Below are positions 25,750 through 34,398 of a stretch of 64,000 bases of DNA, piece by piece. Source of the stretch: Natronomonas gomsonensis (GTDB lineage: Archaea; Halobacteriota; Halobacteria; Halobacteriales; Haloarculaceae); NCBI RefSeq assembly GCF_013391635.1, contig NZ_JACAWU010000001.1, positions 1,116,001 to 1,180,000 on the forward strand, in the 5' to 3' direction. The notes below the pieces were generated by a model, which did not search any database, was not told the origin of the DNA, and worked only from the letters and a program-made list of their open reading frames with translations. Within the stretch, counting starts at the first letter, position 1, and each line of letters opens with the position of its first letter. The translations under genes and the position numbers were made by a program.

Positions 25750-26967
25750 ATGACACGGCCACCGACCCGCGTCGAGAACGCCGCGCTGTTGGCCCTCGGT
25801 GGCCTCGGCTACGGGGCGCTGCTATTCGTCTGGTTCTCGCTGCCGGCGTACCTCCAGCCCGTCATCGACGACCTCGGGTTGACGGGGACGCAGGCGGGCG
25901 TGCTGGCGGGGGCGGTGCCGCTGACCTACATCCCGCTGGGTCTCGCAAGTGGTCTGCTCGTCGACCGACTCGGCGCGCGAGTCGGCGTCGGCTTGGGCAT
26001 CGCACTCGCCGGCCTCGGGCAGTTGAGCCGGTCCTTTGCCCCCGAGTTCCCGTCGATGCTGGCGTTGACGCTGCTGCTCGGCGTCGGCGCGACGGGGCTC
26101 ACCTTCGGGTTGCCCAAACTCGCCTCGGAGTTGTATCCCGCCGACCGCGTGGGCCGGGCGGCATCGGTGTACCTCGTCGGCTCCTACGTCGGCAGCGCGA
26201 CCGTCTTCGCGTTCGGCCGCCCCGTCATCGGCCCGGCGCTGGGCGGCTGGCGGCCGCTGTTCCTGTACAGCGGCATCGCCACACTCGCCGTCGCTGCGGT
26301 GTGGGCTATCGCGGCGTGGTACGTTCCCGCTGGGGTCCACGAAACCGAGGCCGACGGCGACCTCACTCTCGCCTCGCTGGCCGACGACCTTCGGGCCGTC
26401 CTCGGCCACCGCGACCTTCGGCTGCTCGTCGTGTTGGGGACGATGTACCTGTTCGTCCTCCACGGGATACAGGGGTGGCTGGTGACGATACTCGAAACCC
26501 GGGGCGTCACGGCGGACCTCGCGGGAACCATCGCCAGCACCCTCGTCGTCGGACAGGTCGTCGGCGTGTTGACGATTCCGGCGCTCGCAGAGCGCTTCGG
26601 TCGCAGGCGGGCGACCCTGGTCGCCTGCGCCGCCGTCGCCTGCCTCGGGGTCGTGGGGTTGCTGGCCGAACCCGAGGCCGTCCTGTTGCTCGTCGCTCCG
26701 GTCGTCGCCATCGGACTCGGGATGGGCGGGCTCTCGCCGCTCATCCGTGCGGTGCCGGTCGAGTTGGATGGCATCGGTCCGAAACTGACCGGCACCGCGG
26801 TCGGCGTCGTCTTCGCGGTCGGCGAAATCGGCGGCTTTCTCGGCCCGGTCGTCATCGGCGCGCTGCGGGATGCCACGGGGACGTTCACGCCGGGGGTGGC
26901 CGTCGCCGCCGTCGGGACGCTCGTCGCCGCCGCGGCGGGTGCGGCGATGTCGAGTCTGGATGCCTGA
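25750..26967 (+). CDS. MFS transporter
   Basis: A 405-residue major facilitator with 12 predicted helices. The loop 2-3 motif GLLVDRLGARVGVG is present near residue 70, with a second-half copy around ALAERFGRRRATLVA. The open frame extends upstream to 25546, but that part overlaps the divergent membrane protein gene and lacks the transporter fold, so ATG at 25750 is taken. It resembles cyanate/drug-type permeases; substrate unknown. It is 60 nt before the PaaI thioesterase gene on the same strand. Confidence 0.9.
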   Translation: MTRPPTRVENAALLALGGLGYGALLFVWFSLPAYLQPVIDDLGLTGTQAGVLAGAVPLTYIPLGLASGLLVDRLGARVGVGLGIALAGLGQLSRSFAPEFPSMLALTLLLGVGATGLTFGLPKLASELYPADRVGRAASVYLVGSYVGSATVFAFGRPVIGPALGGWRPLFLYSGIATLAVAAVWAIAAWYVPAGVHETEADGDLTLASLADDLRAVLGHRDLRLLVVLGTMYLFVLHGIQGWLVTILETRGVTADLAGTIASTLVVGQVVGVLTIPALAERFGRRRATLVACAAVACLGVVGLLAEPEAVLLLVAPVVAIGLGMGGLSPLIRAVPVELDGIGPKLTGTAVGVVFAVGEIGGFLGPVVIGALRDATGTFTPGVAVAAVGTLVAAAAGAAMSSLDA

Positions 26968-27027
26968 CGATTCCACCCTCCAACAGCCACACGACAGTTT
27001 GTAGTCGGCCCTCACCGAACCGGAGTT

Positions 27028-27441
27028 ATGACCGACACCAACGAGTGGTTCCTCGAGAACCACGACCACCTCCGGGACCTCGGCATCGAAATCGACGACC
27101 AGCGAGAGGGGTTCATCCGCCTCACGTTGCCTCACGAGGCGTCGCTCACCAATCCGGGGTCGGAGGCCATTCAGGGCGGCGTCGTCGCGACGCTCATCGA
27201 CCACGCCGGTGGCGCGGCCATCCGCACGACGCTCCCGGACCCGATGTCGACGCCGCACGCGACGACGGAGTTGAACGTCAGTTACGTCCGACCGGCCGCC
27301 GCCGATTTGACTGCCGAGGCGACCGTCGTCCGCTCCGGTCGGAGTATGGGCGTCGTCGAAGTCGAGGTGACGATGCCCACCAACGAGGGGGAAAAGACCG
27401 TCGCCGTCGGTCGCGTCTCGCTGCATCTCGACCGGGAGTGA
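27028..27441 (+). CDS. PaaI-family hotdog thioesterase
   Basis: A 137-residue single hotdog domain. NPGSEAIQGGVVATLIDHAGG (about 46-65) contains the family motif in which the helix Asp/Glu and HGG-like region bind the thioester, and TTELNVSYVRPA follows in the second half. It should hydrolyse acyl-CoA (or aryl-CoA) thioesters. No further assignment is possible. A hairpin follows its stop at 27455-27477. Confidence 0.9.
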   Translation: MTDTNEWFLENHDHLRDLGIEIDDQREGFIRLTLPHEASLTNPGSEAIQGGVVATLIDHAGGAAIRTTLPDPMSTPHATTELNVSYVRPAAADLTAEATVVRSGRSMGVVEVEVTMPTNEGEKTVAVGRVSLHLDRE

Positions 27442-27454
27442 GTCGGGGGTCGTT

Positions 27455-27477
27455 GTTCCGCACATTGACGGCGGAAC
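27455..27477. terminator. Possible hairpin after thioesterase gene
   Basis: GTTCCGC (27455-27461) and GCGGAAC (27471-27477) form a perfect 7-bp stem with a 9-nt loop, 14 nt past the thioesterase stop. There is no T run, so it may equally be an operator for the next operon. Confidence 0.35.
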
Positions 27478-27539
27478 GTTGAGGTGAGGCCGACCGCACG
27501 TGAGGGTATGGCTGCCACACGAGAGGGGGTGGGGCCGTC

Positions 27540-28136
27540 GTGAGCCACACCCGCGGAACGTTCGCCGCGCTCGTCGACGCACTCGTCCCGGAGACGCCCG
27601 ACCTCGCCGACCGAGGCGACGAACACGTCCCCGGCGGGCTCGCCGTCGGACTGGAAGAAGAGATTATCGACCGCGTGAACAACTTTCAGGAGGCCGACGG
27701 CGCCCTCGCCGCCGCCGGCTACGACGCGACGCCGATGGCTCCGGCCGTCGCGGTGTTGCTCGACACCGCGGCCGCCGAACTGCTCGTCCGGCGCCGCAGT
27801 GCGAACGGCTTCAACTCGCCGGCCGAGGAATTCGCCGGCGGGCCGTTCTCGCGACTTTCCCGGCAGGACCGCCTGCGTGCGCTTCGACTGCTCGAAGACG
27901 AGGGCGTCTTCCCACGGTTGGCCGATCGGTTCGACTCCGCCGCCCTCGGCACCATCCAGTTTCTCGCCAGTTCCCTGCCGATTCTCGTGGAGTTCGTCTA
28001 CTACTCCGAAGTGACGGCCGACGACGGTGAGGAGCGCTCGCTCGGCTGGCGGCAGGCGGACTACCCCGGGCCGGCGGACGGCTACGCAGTCGGGATGGGC
28101 TACGAAGTCGAGGAATTCGAGGAGAACGAGTACTGA
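27540..28136 (+). CDS. Gluconate 2-dehydrogenase subunit 3-like protein (GMC partner)
   Basis: A 198-residue protein starting at a GTG (SHTRGTFAALVDALVPET). The early FAALVDALVPETPDLADRGD segment and the mixed helical body resemble the small subunit 3 of gluconate-type dehydrogenases, which partners a GMC flavoprotein. Unlike classical subunit 3 it has no Tat signal. Its stop overlaps the ATG of the GMC oxidoreductase (TGATG), so the two are translationally coupled and should form a complex. The domain call is moderate; context is strong. Confidence 0.72.
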   Translation: MSHTRGTFAALVDALVPETPDLADRGDEHVPGGLAVGLEEEIIDRVNNFQEADGALAAAGYDATPMAPAVAVLLDTAAAELLVRRRSANGFNSPAEEFAGGPFSRLSRQDRLRALRLLEDEGVFPRLADRFDSAALGTIQFLASSLPILVEFVYYSEVTADDGEERSLGWRQADYPGPADGYAVGMGYEVEEFEENEY

Positions 28137-29905
28137 TGTACGAACGCGACACAGACGTCGTCGTCGTCGGTGCGGGCGGTGATGGCCCGGCGCTGGCGTG
28201 GCGACTTGGCCAACTCGGCATCGACGTGACGATACTGGAGGCTGGCCCCTTCTACGGCAACGAGAAGTGGGAGGCGCCCAACGACGCGCCGGGCGGCGAA
28301 CGCTCCGATGACCCTTCGGACCTCTCGGGTGAGCTGTACGACGAGCAGTTCACCTCGAAGGAGGGCGACATGAACGACCCCGTCACCGGGAAACTGCGGT
28401 GGGGCCCCGCCGACTCCGACCGGCCGCCGTGGCAACGGACGGTCCCCCAGCAAGCGCTCATCTCCCAGCTGTCGGGCGTCGGCGGAACGACCCAACACTA
28501 CTACGCCAACCACCCGCGGGCGTTCGTCACGAGCATCGAGGACCAACCGCACTGGCCCATCGACTACGAGGAGCTGGTGCCGTACTACCAACTGCTGGAG
28601 GAGACGCATCCAGTCGAACCGGCGCCGACGACGCCGAAAGCCGAGGTGTTCTTCGAGGGCGCTCGAAGAGCGGGGTACGGCCTCAACGACGGCTACAACG
28701 TCACCGACGCGGGGTATCGGCCCTTCCCCAACGCCATCCCGCAACCGGACGAGCGACTGATGCGCGACGGTGGCGATGAGGACGGTGTTGGTGAGAACAA
28801 CGCCGGCGAGTACCGCTACCCCGACTACGAGGGCGACACGCTGGCGATGCACGAACACCAAGGTGGCCCCCATCCCCGGGACGCGCCGATGCGGGAGCGG
28901 GCGCGTCGCTCCTCGAACGTCTCGCTGGTGCCGCGGGCGCTCGACACCGGCCATGTCGAGATTCGACCGAACGCCTTCGCGACGGCCATCCTCACCGAAG
29001 GCGGTGCGGCCGAGGAGGCCACCGGCGTCGAGTTCCGCGACACGTGGGCGGGGACGACCGAGCGCATCCACGCCGACGTGGTCGTTCTCGCGGCCGGCTG
29101 TATCGAGACGCCGCGACTGTGGCTCAACTCCGGACTTCCGGACAACGGCTGGGTCGGCCGGGGGCTGACCACCCACCACTTCGATTTCGTCGCGGGCACC
29201 TTCGACCCCGACACCCTCGAAGCGCTCATCGGCCAGCGTGCGGTCGAACCCCACCAGGGGCAGGCTGCCGGTTCACGCGTCGACGTTCCCGGCAAAGGCG
29301 GTATCGCCGTCAACACGTTCGCGCCCGGCATCACCGCGATGGCGATGTACGCCGCCGCACAGGGCGAGTGGGCCTTCGACCGCGACACCGCGGGCGAACC
29401 GTGGGACACCGCCGGCCGACTCGCCGGTCGGCAACTCAAAGCACAGATGGCCGACTACCGCCGGACGCTGACGCTCATCTGCCACACCGACGACCGACCC
29501 CGACAGGAAAACGGCGTCTCCATCGACGAGACGACCGAGGACGAACACGGTCCCGTTCCGCTCGTCGAGTGGGAGGCTCACCCCGAAGACGACGCCCGAC
29601 GCGACGACCTCGCCCGACGGGCCGCGGAAATCCTCGACGAAGCGGGCGCCGAGGACGTCCATCGCACCGACGCCGCGCCGATTCTGTTACACATGCAGTC
29701 GTCGATGGCGATGGGGAAGGTGCTCGATACGGGCTGTGAAGCGACGGACGTGAGTCGGCTGTTCGTCGCCGACCACTCGGCGCTCTCCAACGGCGTCGGC
29801 GGCGCCAATCCCACACACTCGGGGCAGGCTCTGGCGCTGCGGACCGCCGAGGCCGTCGCCAACCGCTACTTCGACGGCGTAGAGGACCCCATCGGGTCCG
29901 TCTGA
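28136..29905 (+). CDS. GMC-family FAD oxidoreductase
   Basis: A 589-residue flavoprotein. Residues about 5-35 (DVVVVGAGGDGPALAWRLG) are the Rossmann FAD site, and C-terminal VADHSALSNGVGGANPTHSG is the GMC FAD/active-site segment with catalytic Asn-Pro-x-His. No signal peptide is seen. It oxidises an alcohol or sugar-like substrate; the electron acceptor is unknown. It is translated from the overlapping ATG after the small subunit. Related haloarchaeal pairs are often called choline/sugar dehydrogenases, but the substrate is not shown. Confidence 0.9.
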   Translation: MYERDTDVVVVGAGGDGPALAWRLGQLGIDVTILEAGPFYGNEKWEAPNDAPGGERSDDPSDLSGELYDEQFTSKEGDMNDPVTGKLRWGPADSDRPPWQRTVPQQALISQLSGVGGTTQHYYANHPRAFVTSIEDQPHWPIDYEELVPYYQLLEETHPVEPAPTTPKAEVFFEGARRAGYGLNDGYNVTDAGYRPFPNAIPQPDERLMRDGGDEDGVGENNAGEYRYPDYEGDTLAMHEHQGGPHPRDAPMRERARRSSNVSLVPRALDTGHVEIRPNAFATAILTEGGAAEEATGVEFRDTWAGTTERIHADVVVLAAGCIETPRLWLNSGLPDNGWVGRGLTTHHFDFVAGTFDPDTLEALIGQRAVEPHQGQAAGSRVDVPGKGGIAVNTFAPGITAMAMYAAAQGEWAFDRDTAGEPWDTAGRLAGRQLKAQMADYRRTLTLICHTDDRPRQENGVSIDETTEDEHGPVPLVEWEAHPEDDARRDDLARRAAEILDEAGAEDVHRTDAAPILLHMQSSMAMGKVLDTGCEATDVSRLFVADHSALSNGVGGANPTHSGQALALRTAEAVANRYFDGVEDPIGSV

Positions 29906-29991
29906 ACGGGTTTTTCCGGTTCCCAAACGAATCCGAGTAGACACAACTTAACCGAAACAACGCTGAAGGGGCCGTTCACTGTAGGCGGCCT

Positions 29992-31206
29992 ATGGCGAAG
30001 GTGTTCGTCCTGAACGCACACTCGCGGCACGGATTGGTCTCGATTCGGTGTCTCGGTGGGCGGGGACTGGACGTGACTGCCGGGAGTTCGAGACGATTCC
30101 ACGCCGGGCGGCTGTCCAGATACGTCGACCGGTTCGTGGCGTATCCTTCGCCGGTCGATGCCCCGGAGGCGTTCGTCCGTGCCATCGAGGCGGAACTCCA
30201 GCGGACGGACTACGACATGCTGTTGCCGGTGAACGAGGCGACGGTCGAAACCGTCGTCCGACACCGCGACCGCTTCGAAGCACACACGACAGTTCCGTTT
30301 CTCCCGTACGACCGACTGGCCGTCGGGCTCGACAAGCGACGAACCATCGAGGCGGCCAGAGCTCACGACGTTCCCCACCCGGAGACGCGCTTCGCCGAGG
30401 AGTTCGACATCGACACCGTCGGCGAGGAACTCGGCTACCCGGTCGTCGTCAAACCGACACGGGGGTCCAGCCGAAACGGGGTCTCGGTCTGTCACTCACG
30501 GGCCGACCTCGAACGGACGCTCCGTGAGACGCCGGCACAGTACCGCCCGCTGTTGGTCCAGGAGTTCGTTCCCTTCGGCCGTGAAGTCGGCGTGTACACC
30601 CTGTACGACTGCTCGGGAACGCTGACCGCGTTGACCGTCCAGAAGCGTCTTCGCTCGAACCCGCCCGAAGGCGGCGCGAGTACGTACCGCGAAACCATCC
30701 GCGACCCGGAACTCGTCGCCCTCGCCGACGAGTTCCTGACGGCACTGGAGTGGCGCGGCCTCGCGATGGTGGAGTTCCGCGTCGACGCCGACACCGGCGA
30801 ACCGAAACTCCTCGAAATCAACCCCCGATTGTGGGGGAGTCTCGCGCTGTCGGTGTACGCCGGCGTCGACTTCCCGTATCTGCTGTATCAGTTGGCCATC
30901 GGCAACGACGTCGACCCGCAGTTGGAGTACGCCGTCGGCGTCCGGGCGCGGTGTCTGTTCACCGACGCCCAACAGGTGCTCGCACGCGAGGACCGAGCAA
31001 CGGCGCTCGCGGAGTTTCTCACGCCGTCGTCGAAGCCGTGCTGTTACGACATCGTCTCGAAACGGGACCCACTGCCGACGCTCGGACAGTTCGCGTACGC
31101 CGTCTCGTGTCTGTTCGACCGCGAACGCGACACGGAAACCGGTGCCGTCGACGACCCCGAGGACTCGTCGGAAACGCCGCCGGAACTGTCACCACCGCTG
31201 TCGTAG
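29992..31206 (+). CDS. ATP-grasp domain protein
   Basis: A 404-residue enzyme of the carboxylate-amine ligase type. An N-terminal Rossmann-like preATP domain (about 1-95) precedes the ATP-grasp core, with PVVVKPTRGSSRNGVSVCHS as the lysine loop and KLLEINPRLWGSL as the metal-binding Glu-Asn motif. A C-terminal acidic tail of about 45 residues follows. ATP-grasp enzymes ligate a carboxylate to an amine or thiol through an acyl phosphate. The partner substrates are not identifiable. It follows the GMC pair with an 86-nt gap, so a functional link is possible but not certain. Confidence 0.88.
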   Translation: MAKVFVLNAHSRHGLVSIRCLGGRGLDVTAGSSRRFHAGRLSRYVDRFVAYPSPVDAPEAFVRAIEAELQRTDYDMLLPVNEATVETVVRHRDRFEAHTTVPFLPYDRLAVGLDKRRTIEAARAHDVPHPETRFAEEFDIDTVGEELGYPVVVKPTRGSSRNGVSVCHSRADLERTLRETPAQYRPLLVQEFVPFGREVGVYTLYDCSGTLTALTVQKRLRSNPPEGGASTYRETIRDPELVALADEFLTALEWRGLAMVEFRVDADTGEPKLLEINPRLWGSLALSVYAGVDFPYLLYQLAIGNDVDPQLEYAVGVRARCLFTDAQQVLAREDRATALAEFLTPSSKPCCYDIVSKRDPLPTLGQFAYAVSCLFDRERDTETGAVDDPEDSSETPPELSPPLS

Positions 31207-31253
31207 CCGGGGTCCGGGACGCGGCCGTCGACGTGAGAAATCGGCGGTATCTC

Positions 31254-31272
31254 CGTATCGAGACTCGATACG
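31254..31272. promoter_or_regulatory. 19-bp perfect palindrome upstream of HTR-like gene
   Basis: CGTATCGAGACTCGATACG has 9-bp arms around a single A. It lies about 11 bp before a TATA-like CTATAGG (about 31282-31288), the place for an activator or repressor. Half-sites CGTATC and GTATCG recur at about 31294 and 31318. No T run follows, so a terminator role for the ATP-grasp gene is less likely. Confidence 0.5.
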
Positions 31273-31360
31273 AACGAAACCCACTATAGGTTACCGTATC
31301 AACACGAAACAATCGCAGTATCGTGGGAGCGGCTCACGAGGACCGGGTGAGTAATTCGAG

Positions 31361-33238
31361 ATGTCACGAACGGGCCCGACGAACGTCCTCTTCGAGACCG
31401 GCGAGTACGGCGAGTGCGACGAAGCCGCGTGTATGCACCTCCTCGGAGTCGACGACCCCACCAACGTCGACGTGCTGTTCGTCACCGTCACGAAATCGGG
31501 CCGGGAGCGCATCGAGGCGCTGAAACGCCACGCCGACGCCCCGCCGTCCAACGTCGGTATCGTCACCGTCGACGTGGGTGGCTCCGACGGCAGCGCACGC
31601 CTCGGCGGCGAATCCGGTCCGATGGTTCGGCACATCTCCGACCCGAGCGACCTCACCGGCGTCGGCATCGCCATCTCGGAGTTCCTCTCGGCGTGGCATG
31701 GCAACGGCAACCGGACCGTGGTGTGTTTCGAGTCCGTGACGGCGCTGTTGCAGTACGTCGAGGCCAACCGCGTGTTTCAGTTCCTCAACGAAATCACCTC
31801 GAAGTTCGAGCAGTCGGGCGCCCGGGCGCACTTCCACATCACGCCGGCGGCCCACGAAGGGCAGGTGTTGAGCGTCCTCACGTCGCTGTTCGACGACCGC
31901 GTCACCGCCCGGGACCTCGGACACGTCCCCGAATCGGAATCGGTGGCGGGGACGACAGCGGCCGCGTCGGGTGCTGTCGTCGACGACGCCTCGACGGAGG
32001 CTGCAGATGCCGACCCCGAATCGGCTTCGGCGGATTCCGAGGCACCGGCGGCGGAAACCGACGCCATCGACGCCACCGACGACACCGACGAGGAATCGGG
32101 ATTCATCTTCGCCGGCGCCGACACCGAAAACGACGCCGACGCTCCCGAAGACGGGACTGCGACGGCTCCAGCATCCGATGTGGAGCCGCCGGCCGCCGAG
32201 ACAAGCGAGCCGACCGCCTCCGAGTCCGGCGACGAACCTTCCGATTCCGAGGGTGCTGACGCCCCCGCCGACTCGGAGGGCACCGACGACCCCGCCGATT
32301 CCGATTCGGTGTCGACCGCCGACACGGTCGAAGACAGCGAGGCTTCCGACTCGGACAGCACGACCCCTGACTCCGACCCGGCCGACATCGTCTGGTCGGT
32401 CATCAACGGCGAGATGGACGACCCGGACGCCGACCAGACCGACGCCTCCCCGTTCGAATTCCCCGCCGAGACGGCGGACGACGATTCGAGTGCGGGTAGC
32501 GACGACGCAGAGGTCGAGGGGATGGACGCCGAGGCGGAGACCGACGGGACGGACGCCGGCGACGAGGCGGGTGACGACGCCGGCGTCGAGGAACCGACGA
32601 CCGCGAACTTCGGCCGACAGAAGCGACGGTCGGAGCGAGACCCGATAGAACGACCGCAGGTACAGCGGCCGACGCACCCCTCCGAGGACGATTCGGAGTA
32701 CAAGTCGGCGGTGTTCTCCCGGACGACGGCGACGGTCATCGGCGTCGTCGTGATGGTCGCGCTCGTAAGCTTTCTCACCGCGGCTGTCCCGATGCCGGCC
32801 GGCGCACCGATAACCGACGCTGAACCCGAGGGAACGCCGACGCCGGCGTCCGGCGGGGGAGCGAACGGGACTCAAGCGCAGGCGACGCCGAGTCCGACGA
32901 CGACCGCGACGCCGGAACCCACCGCGACAGCGACAGCGACGCCGGAATCGACAGCGACACCGACGGCGACAGCGACGCCGGAACCGACAGCGACGCCGAA
33001 CCCGGACGACTCCGGCGGTTCGACCGGGTCCACCGACGGAAACGACAGCGGTGACACGACCACGACCGCGACCGCGACACCGGAGCCAACGGCGACCGCG
33101 ACACCGGAACCCACCGCGACACCGACGGCGACGCCGGACGACTCCATCACCGGCGCAGTCGACGACACTACCGACAGCACCACGGATGTCATCGACAACA
33201 CCACCGACACGCTCGTCGGCGACGACGGCCTGTTGTAA
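31361..33238 (+). CDS. HTR-like (DUF7504-type) KaiC-like protein with membrane anchor and Thr/Pro stalk
   Basis: A 625-residue protein in four parts. Residues about 1-180 are a RecA/KaiC-like domain without a Walker A, typical of haloarchaeal HTR-like/DUF7504 proteins (NVLFETGEYGECDEAACMHLL start). About 185-430 is a low-complexity Asp/Glu-rich linker. About 452-474 is a membrane helix (VIGVVVMVALVSFLTA), after which 480-600 is a Thr/Pro repeat stalk built on repeats of TATPEPTATATP type, ending with an Asp/Thr-rich tail. The topology would be cytosolic sensor, single anchor, external stalk. Start is supported by GGTGA at 31346-31350. Regulated probably through the palindrome at 31254. Confidence 0.78.
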   Translation: MSRTGPTNVLFETGEYGECDEAACMHLLGVDDPTNVDVLFVTVTKSGRERIEALKRHADAPPSNVGIVTVDVGGSDGSARLGGESGPMVRHISDPSDLTGVGIAISEFLSAWHGNGNRTVVCFESVTALLQYVEANRVFQFLNEITSKFEQSGARAHFHITPAAHEGQVLSVLTSLFDDRVTARDLGHVPESESVAGTTAAASGAVVDDASTEAADADPESASADSEAPAAETDAIDATDDTDEESGFIFAGADTENDADAPEDGTATAPASDVEPPAAETSEPTASESGDEPSDSEGADAPADSEGTDDPADSDSVSTADTVEDSEASDSDSTTPDSDPADIVWSVINGEMDDPDADQTDASPFEFPAETADDDSSAGSDDAEVEGMDAEAETDGTDAGDEAGDDAGVEEPTTANFGRQKRRSERDPIERPQVQRPTHPSEDDSEYKSAVFSRTTATVIGVVVMVALVSFLTAAVPMPAGAPITDAEPEGTPTPASGGGANGTQAQATPSPTTTATPEPTATATATPESTATPTATATPEPTATPNPDDSGGSTGSTDGNDSGDTTTTATATPEPTATATPEPTATPTATPDDSITGAVDDTTDSTTDVIDNTTDTLVGDDGLL

Positions 33239-33292
33239 CCGCAGTTAGCTGTCGGCGGTGGAATTTTGAGACTGCTACCGGTACGGCGAGGT

Positions 33293-33700
33293 ATGGCGAC
33301 GCTGCTCACCGCCGTCGAGGACGTGCCCGAGAACGGCTCGTACCTCTTCACCGTCGAAGAGGCCGACGGCGGTCTCGAAGAGGTGATTCTCGTCCAACTC
33401 GCGGATGGCGTCTCGGCGTGGAAGAACTTCTGTCAACACGAAACCGACCAACGGCTCGACCGCGGGCGCGGTGCAGCGATGCGTGAGGGGCAGATAATCT
33501 GTCCGAAACACGGGTCGATGTTCGACGCGGAGACGGGGTACTGCGACAACGGGAAGGCCGCGGGGTCGACGCTCGTCGAAGTCGACGTGTCCGTCCGCCA
33601 CGGGCAGGTGTACCTCACCGACGACGAGGTGTCGTTCAGCCACGAGGGCGGCATCGACGACGACGGCGCGCCGAGTTCGACCTCACACCTGAGTTTCTAG
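33293..33700 (+). CDS. Rieske-type [2Fe-2S] protein
   Basis: A 135-residue small Rieske ferredoxin. The cluster ligands are CQHE (C-x-H) and CPKHG (C-x2-H), with the family's intervening charged loop; no signal peptide or membrane helix is seen, so it is a cytosolic ferredoxin-like component, such as for an oxygenase or reductase whose partner is not in view. ATG at 33293 (MATLLTAVEDV) is chosen over an upstream in-frame GTG-like start at 33266. Its stop codon shares bases with the stop of the convergent kinase gene (CTAG overlap). Confidence 0.9.
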   Translation: MATLLTAVEDVPENGSYLFTVEEADGGLEEVILVQLADGVSAWKNFCQHETDQRLDRGRGAAMREGQIICPKHGSMFDAETGYCDNGKAAGSTLVEVDVSVRHGQVYLTDDEVSFSHEGGIDDDGAPSSTSHLSF

Positions 33701-34311
33701 ATGTCGAGGTCGGCGGTCGGGAAGGAACCCTCGTCGGTTTCGGAGTCGTAGGAGTCGATGGCCGTGAGCGCGAGGTCGAGGGTGTTCTCGGGGGTCCACC
33801 GCGCGGTGTTGATACAGAGGTCGTAGATGGAGCGGTCCGAGAGGTCGATGCCGTAGTAGGACTCGTATCGTTTCACGTCGATGACGTCGCGGACGCGCAT
33901 CTCGGCGCCTATCTCCTCGCGGTCGGCGGTGCGGTCGACGCGGATCTCCTCGGGTGCGTCGAGCCAAAACCGGAGGTCGGCGCGGTTGCCGGCGAGCCAG
34001 CCCGCCAGCCGCGATTCGAGGACGAACGCCTTGTTCGCCGCGCCCCACTTCTCTGCGATGGTGCGCAGGCGGCGGTCGACGGCGCGGTCGATGTCCTCGT
34101 TCTCGCTGGCTTTCGCGATGAACTGCGAGAGGCTCATGTCGCGCTCGTCGGCGAGTTCGCGGAACACCTCGCCGCCGGAGATGAACCCGCAGTCCATCGC
34201 CTCGGCAAGTCCCTCACAGAGGGTCGTCACGCCGCTTCCCGGCGGCCCCGACACGGTGATGAACAGGTTGCTGTCGATTTGCTGGTCCGGGCTGATGTCG
34301 TGTCCCGACAT
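33697..34311 (-). CDS. CMP-kinase-like protein with altered P-loop
   Basis: A 204-residue protein of the archaeal cytidylate-kinase family, with the typical VSGGEVFRELADERDMSL-like segment (ISGGEVFRELADERD) and the later LESRLAGWLAG and WLDAPEEIRVDR. However the P-loop reads GPPGSGVTT: the lysine that grips the ATP phosphates is Val28. The rest of the nucleotide fold is intact. It is therefore either catalytically altered or a non-kinase paralogue; the housekeeping kinase presumably lies elsewhere. It follows the PotC-like gene region by 87 nt on the same strand and overlaps the stop of the Rieske gene. Confidence 0.8.
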   Translation of the reverse strand: MSGHDISPDQQIDSNLFITVSGPPGSGVTTLCEGLAEAMDCGFISGGEVFRELADERDMSLSQFIAKASENEDIDRAVDRRLRTIAEKWGAANKAFVLESRLAGWLAGNRADLRFWLDAPEEIRVDRTADREEIGAEMRVRDVIDVKRYESYYGIDLSDRSIYDLCINTARWTPENTLDLALTAIDSYDSETDEGSFPTADLDI

Positions 34312-34398
34312 GTGGCGGGGGTTCCGGCGGCGACGGGATAAGCCCGTGGGTCGTCGACTGTGAGTCGAGAGGAGCGCACCGACCGAAAAAACGAGTGC

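Noticed and set aside
25822..27582. 586-codon minus-strand open frame opposite the MFS transporter and thioesterase
   Set aside because: Arg-, Gly- and Asp-rich translation with no domain; the MFS and PaaI motifs lie on the plus strand.
32880..33130. Short tandem DNA repeats resembling an array
   Set aside because: Units are in frame, encode Thr/Pro stalk repeats, vary in length and have no spacers, so this is not a CRISPR array.
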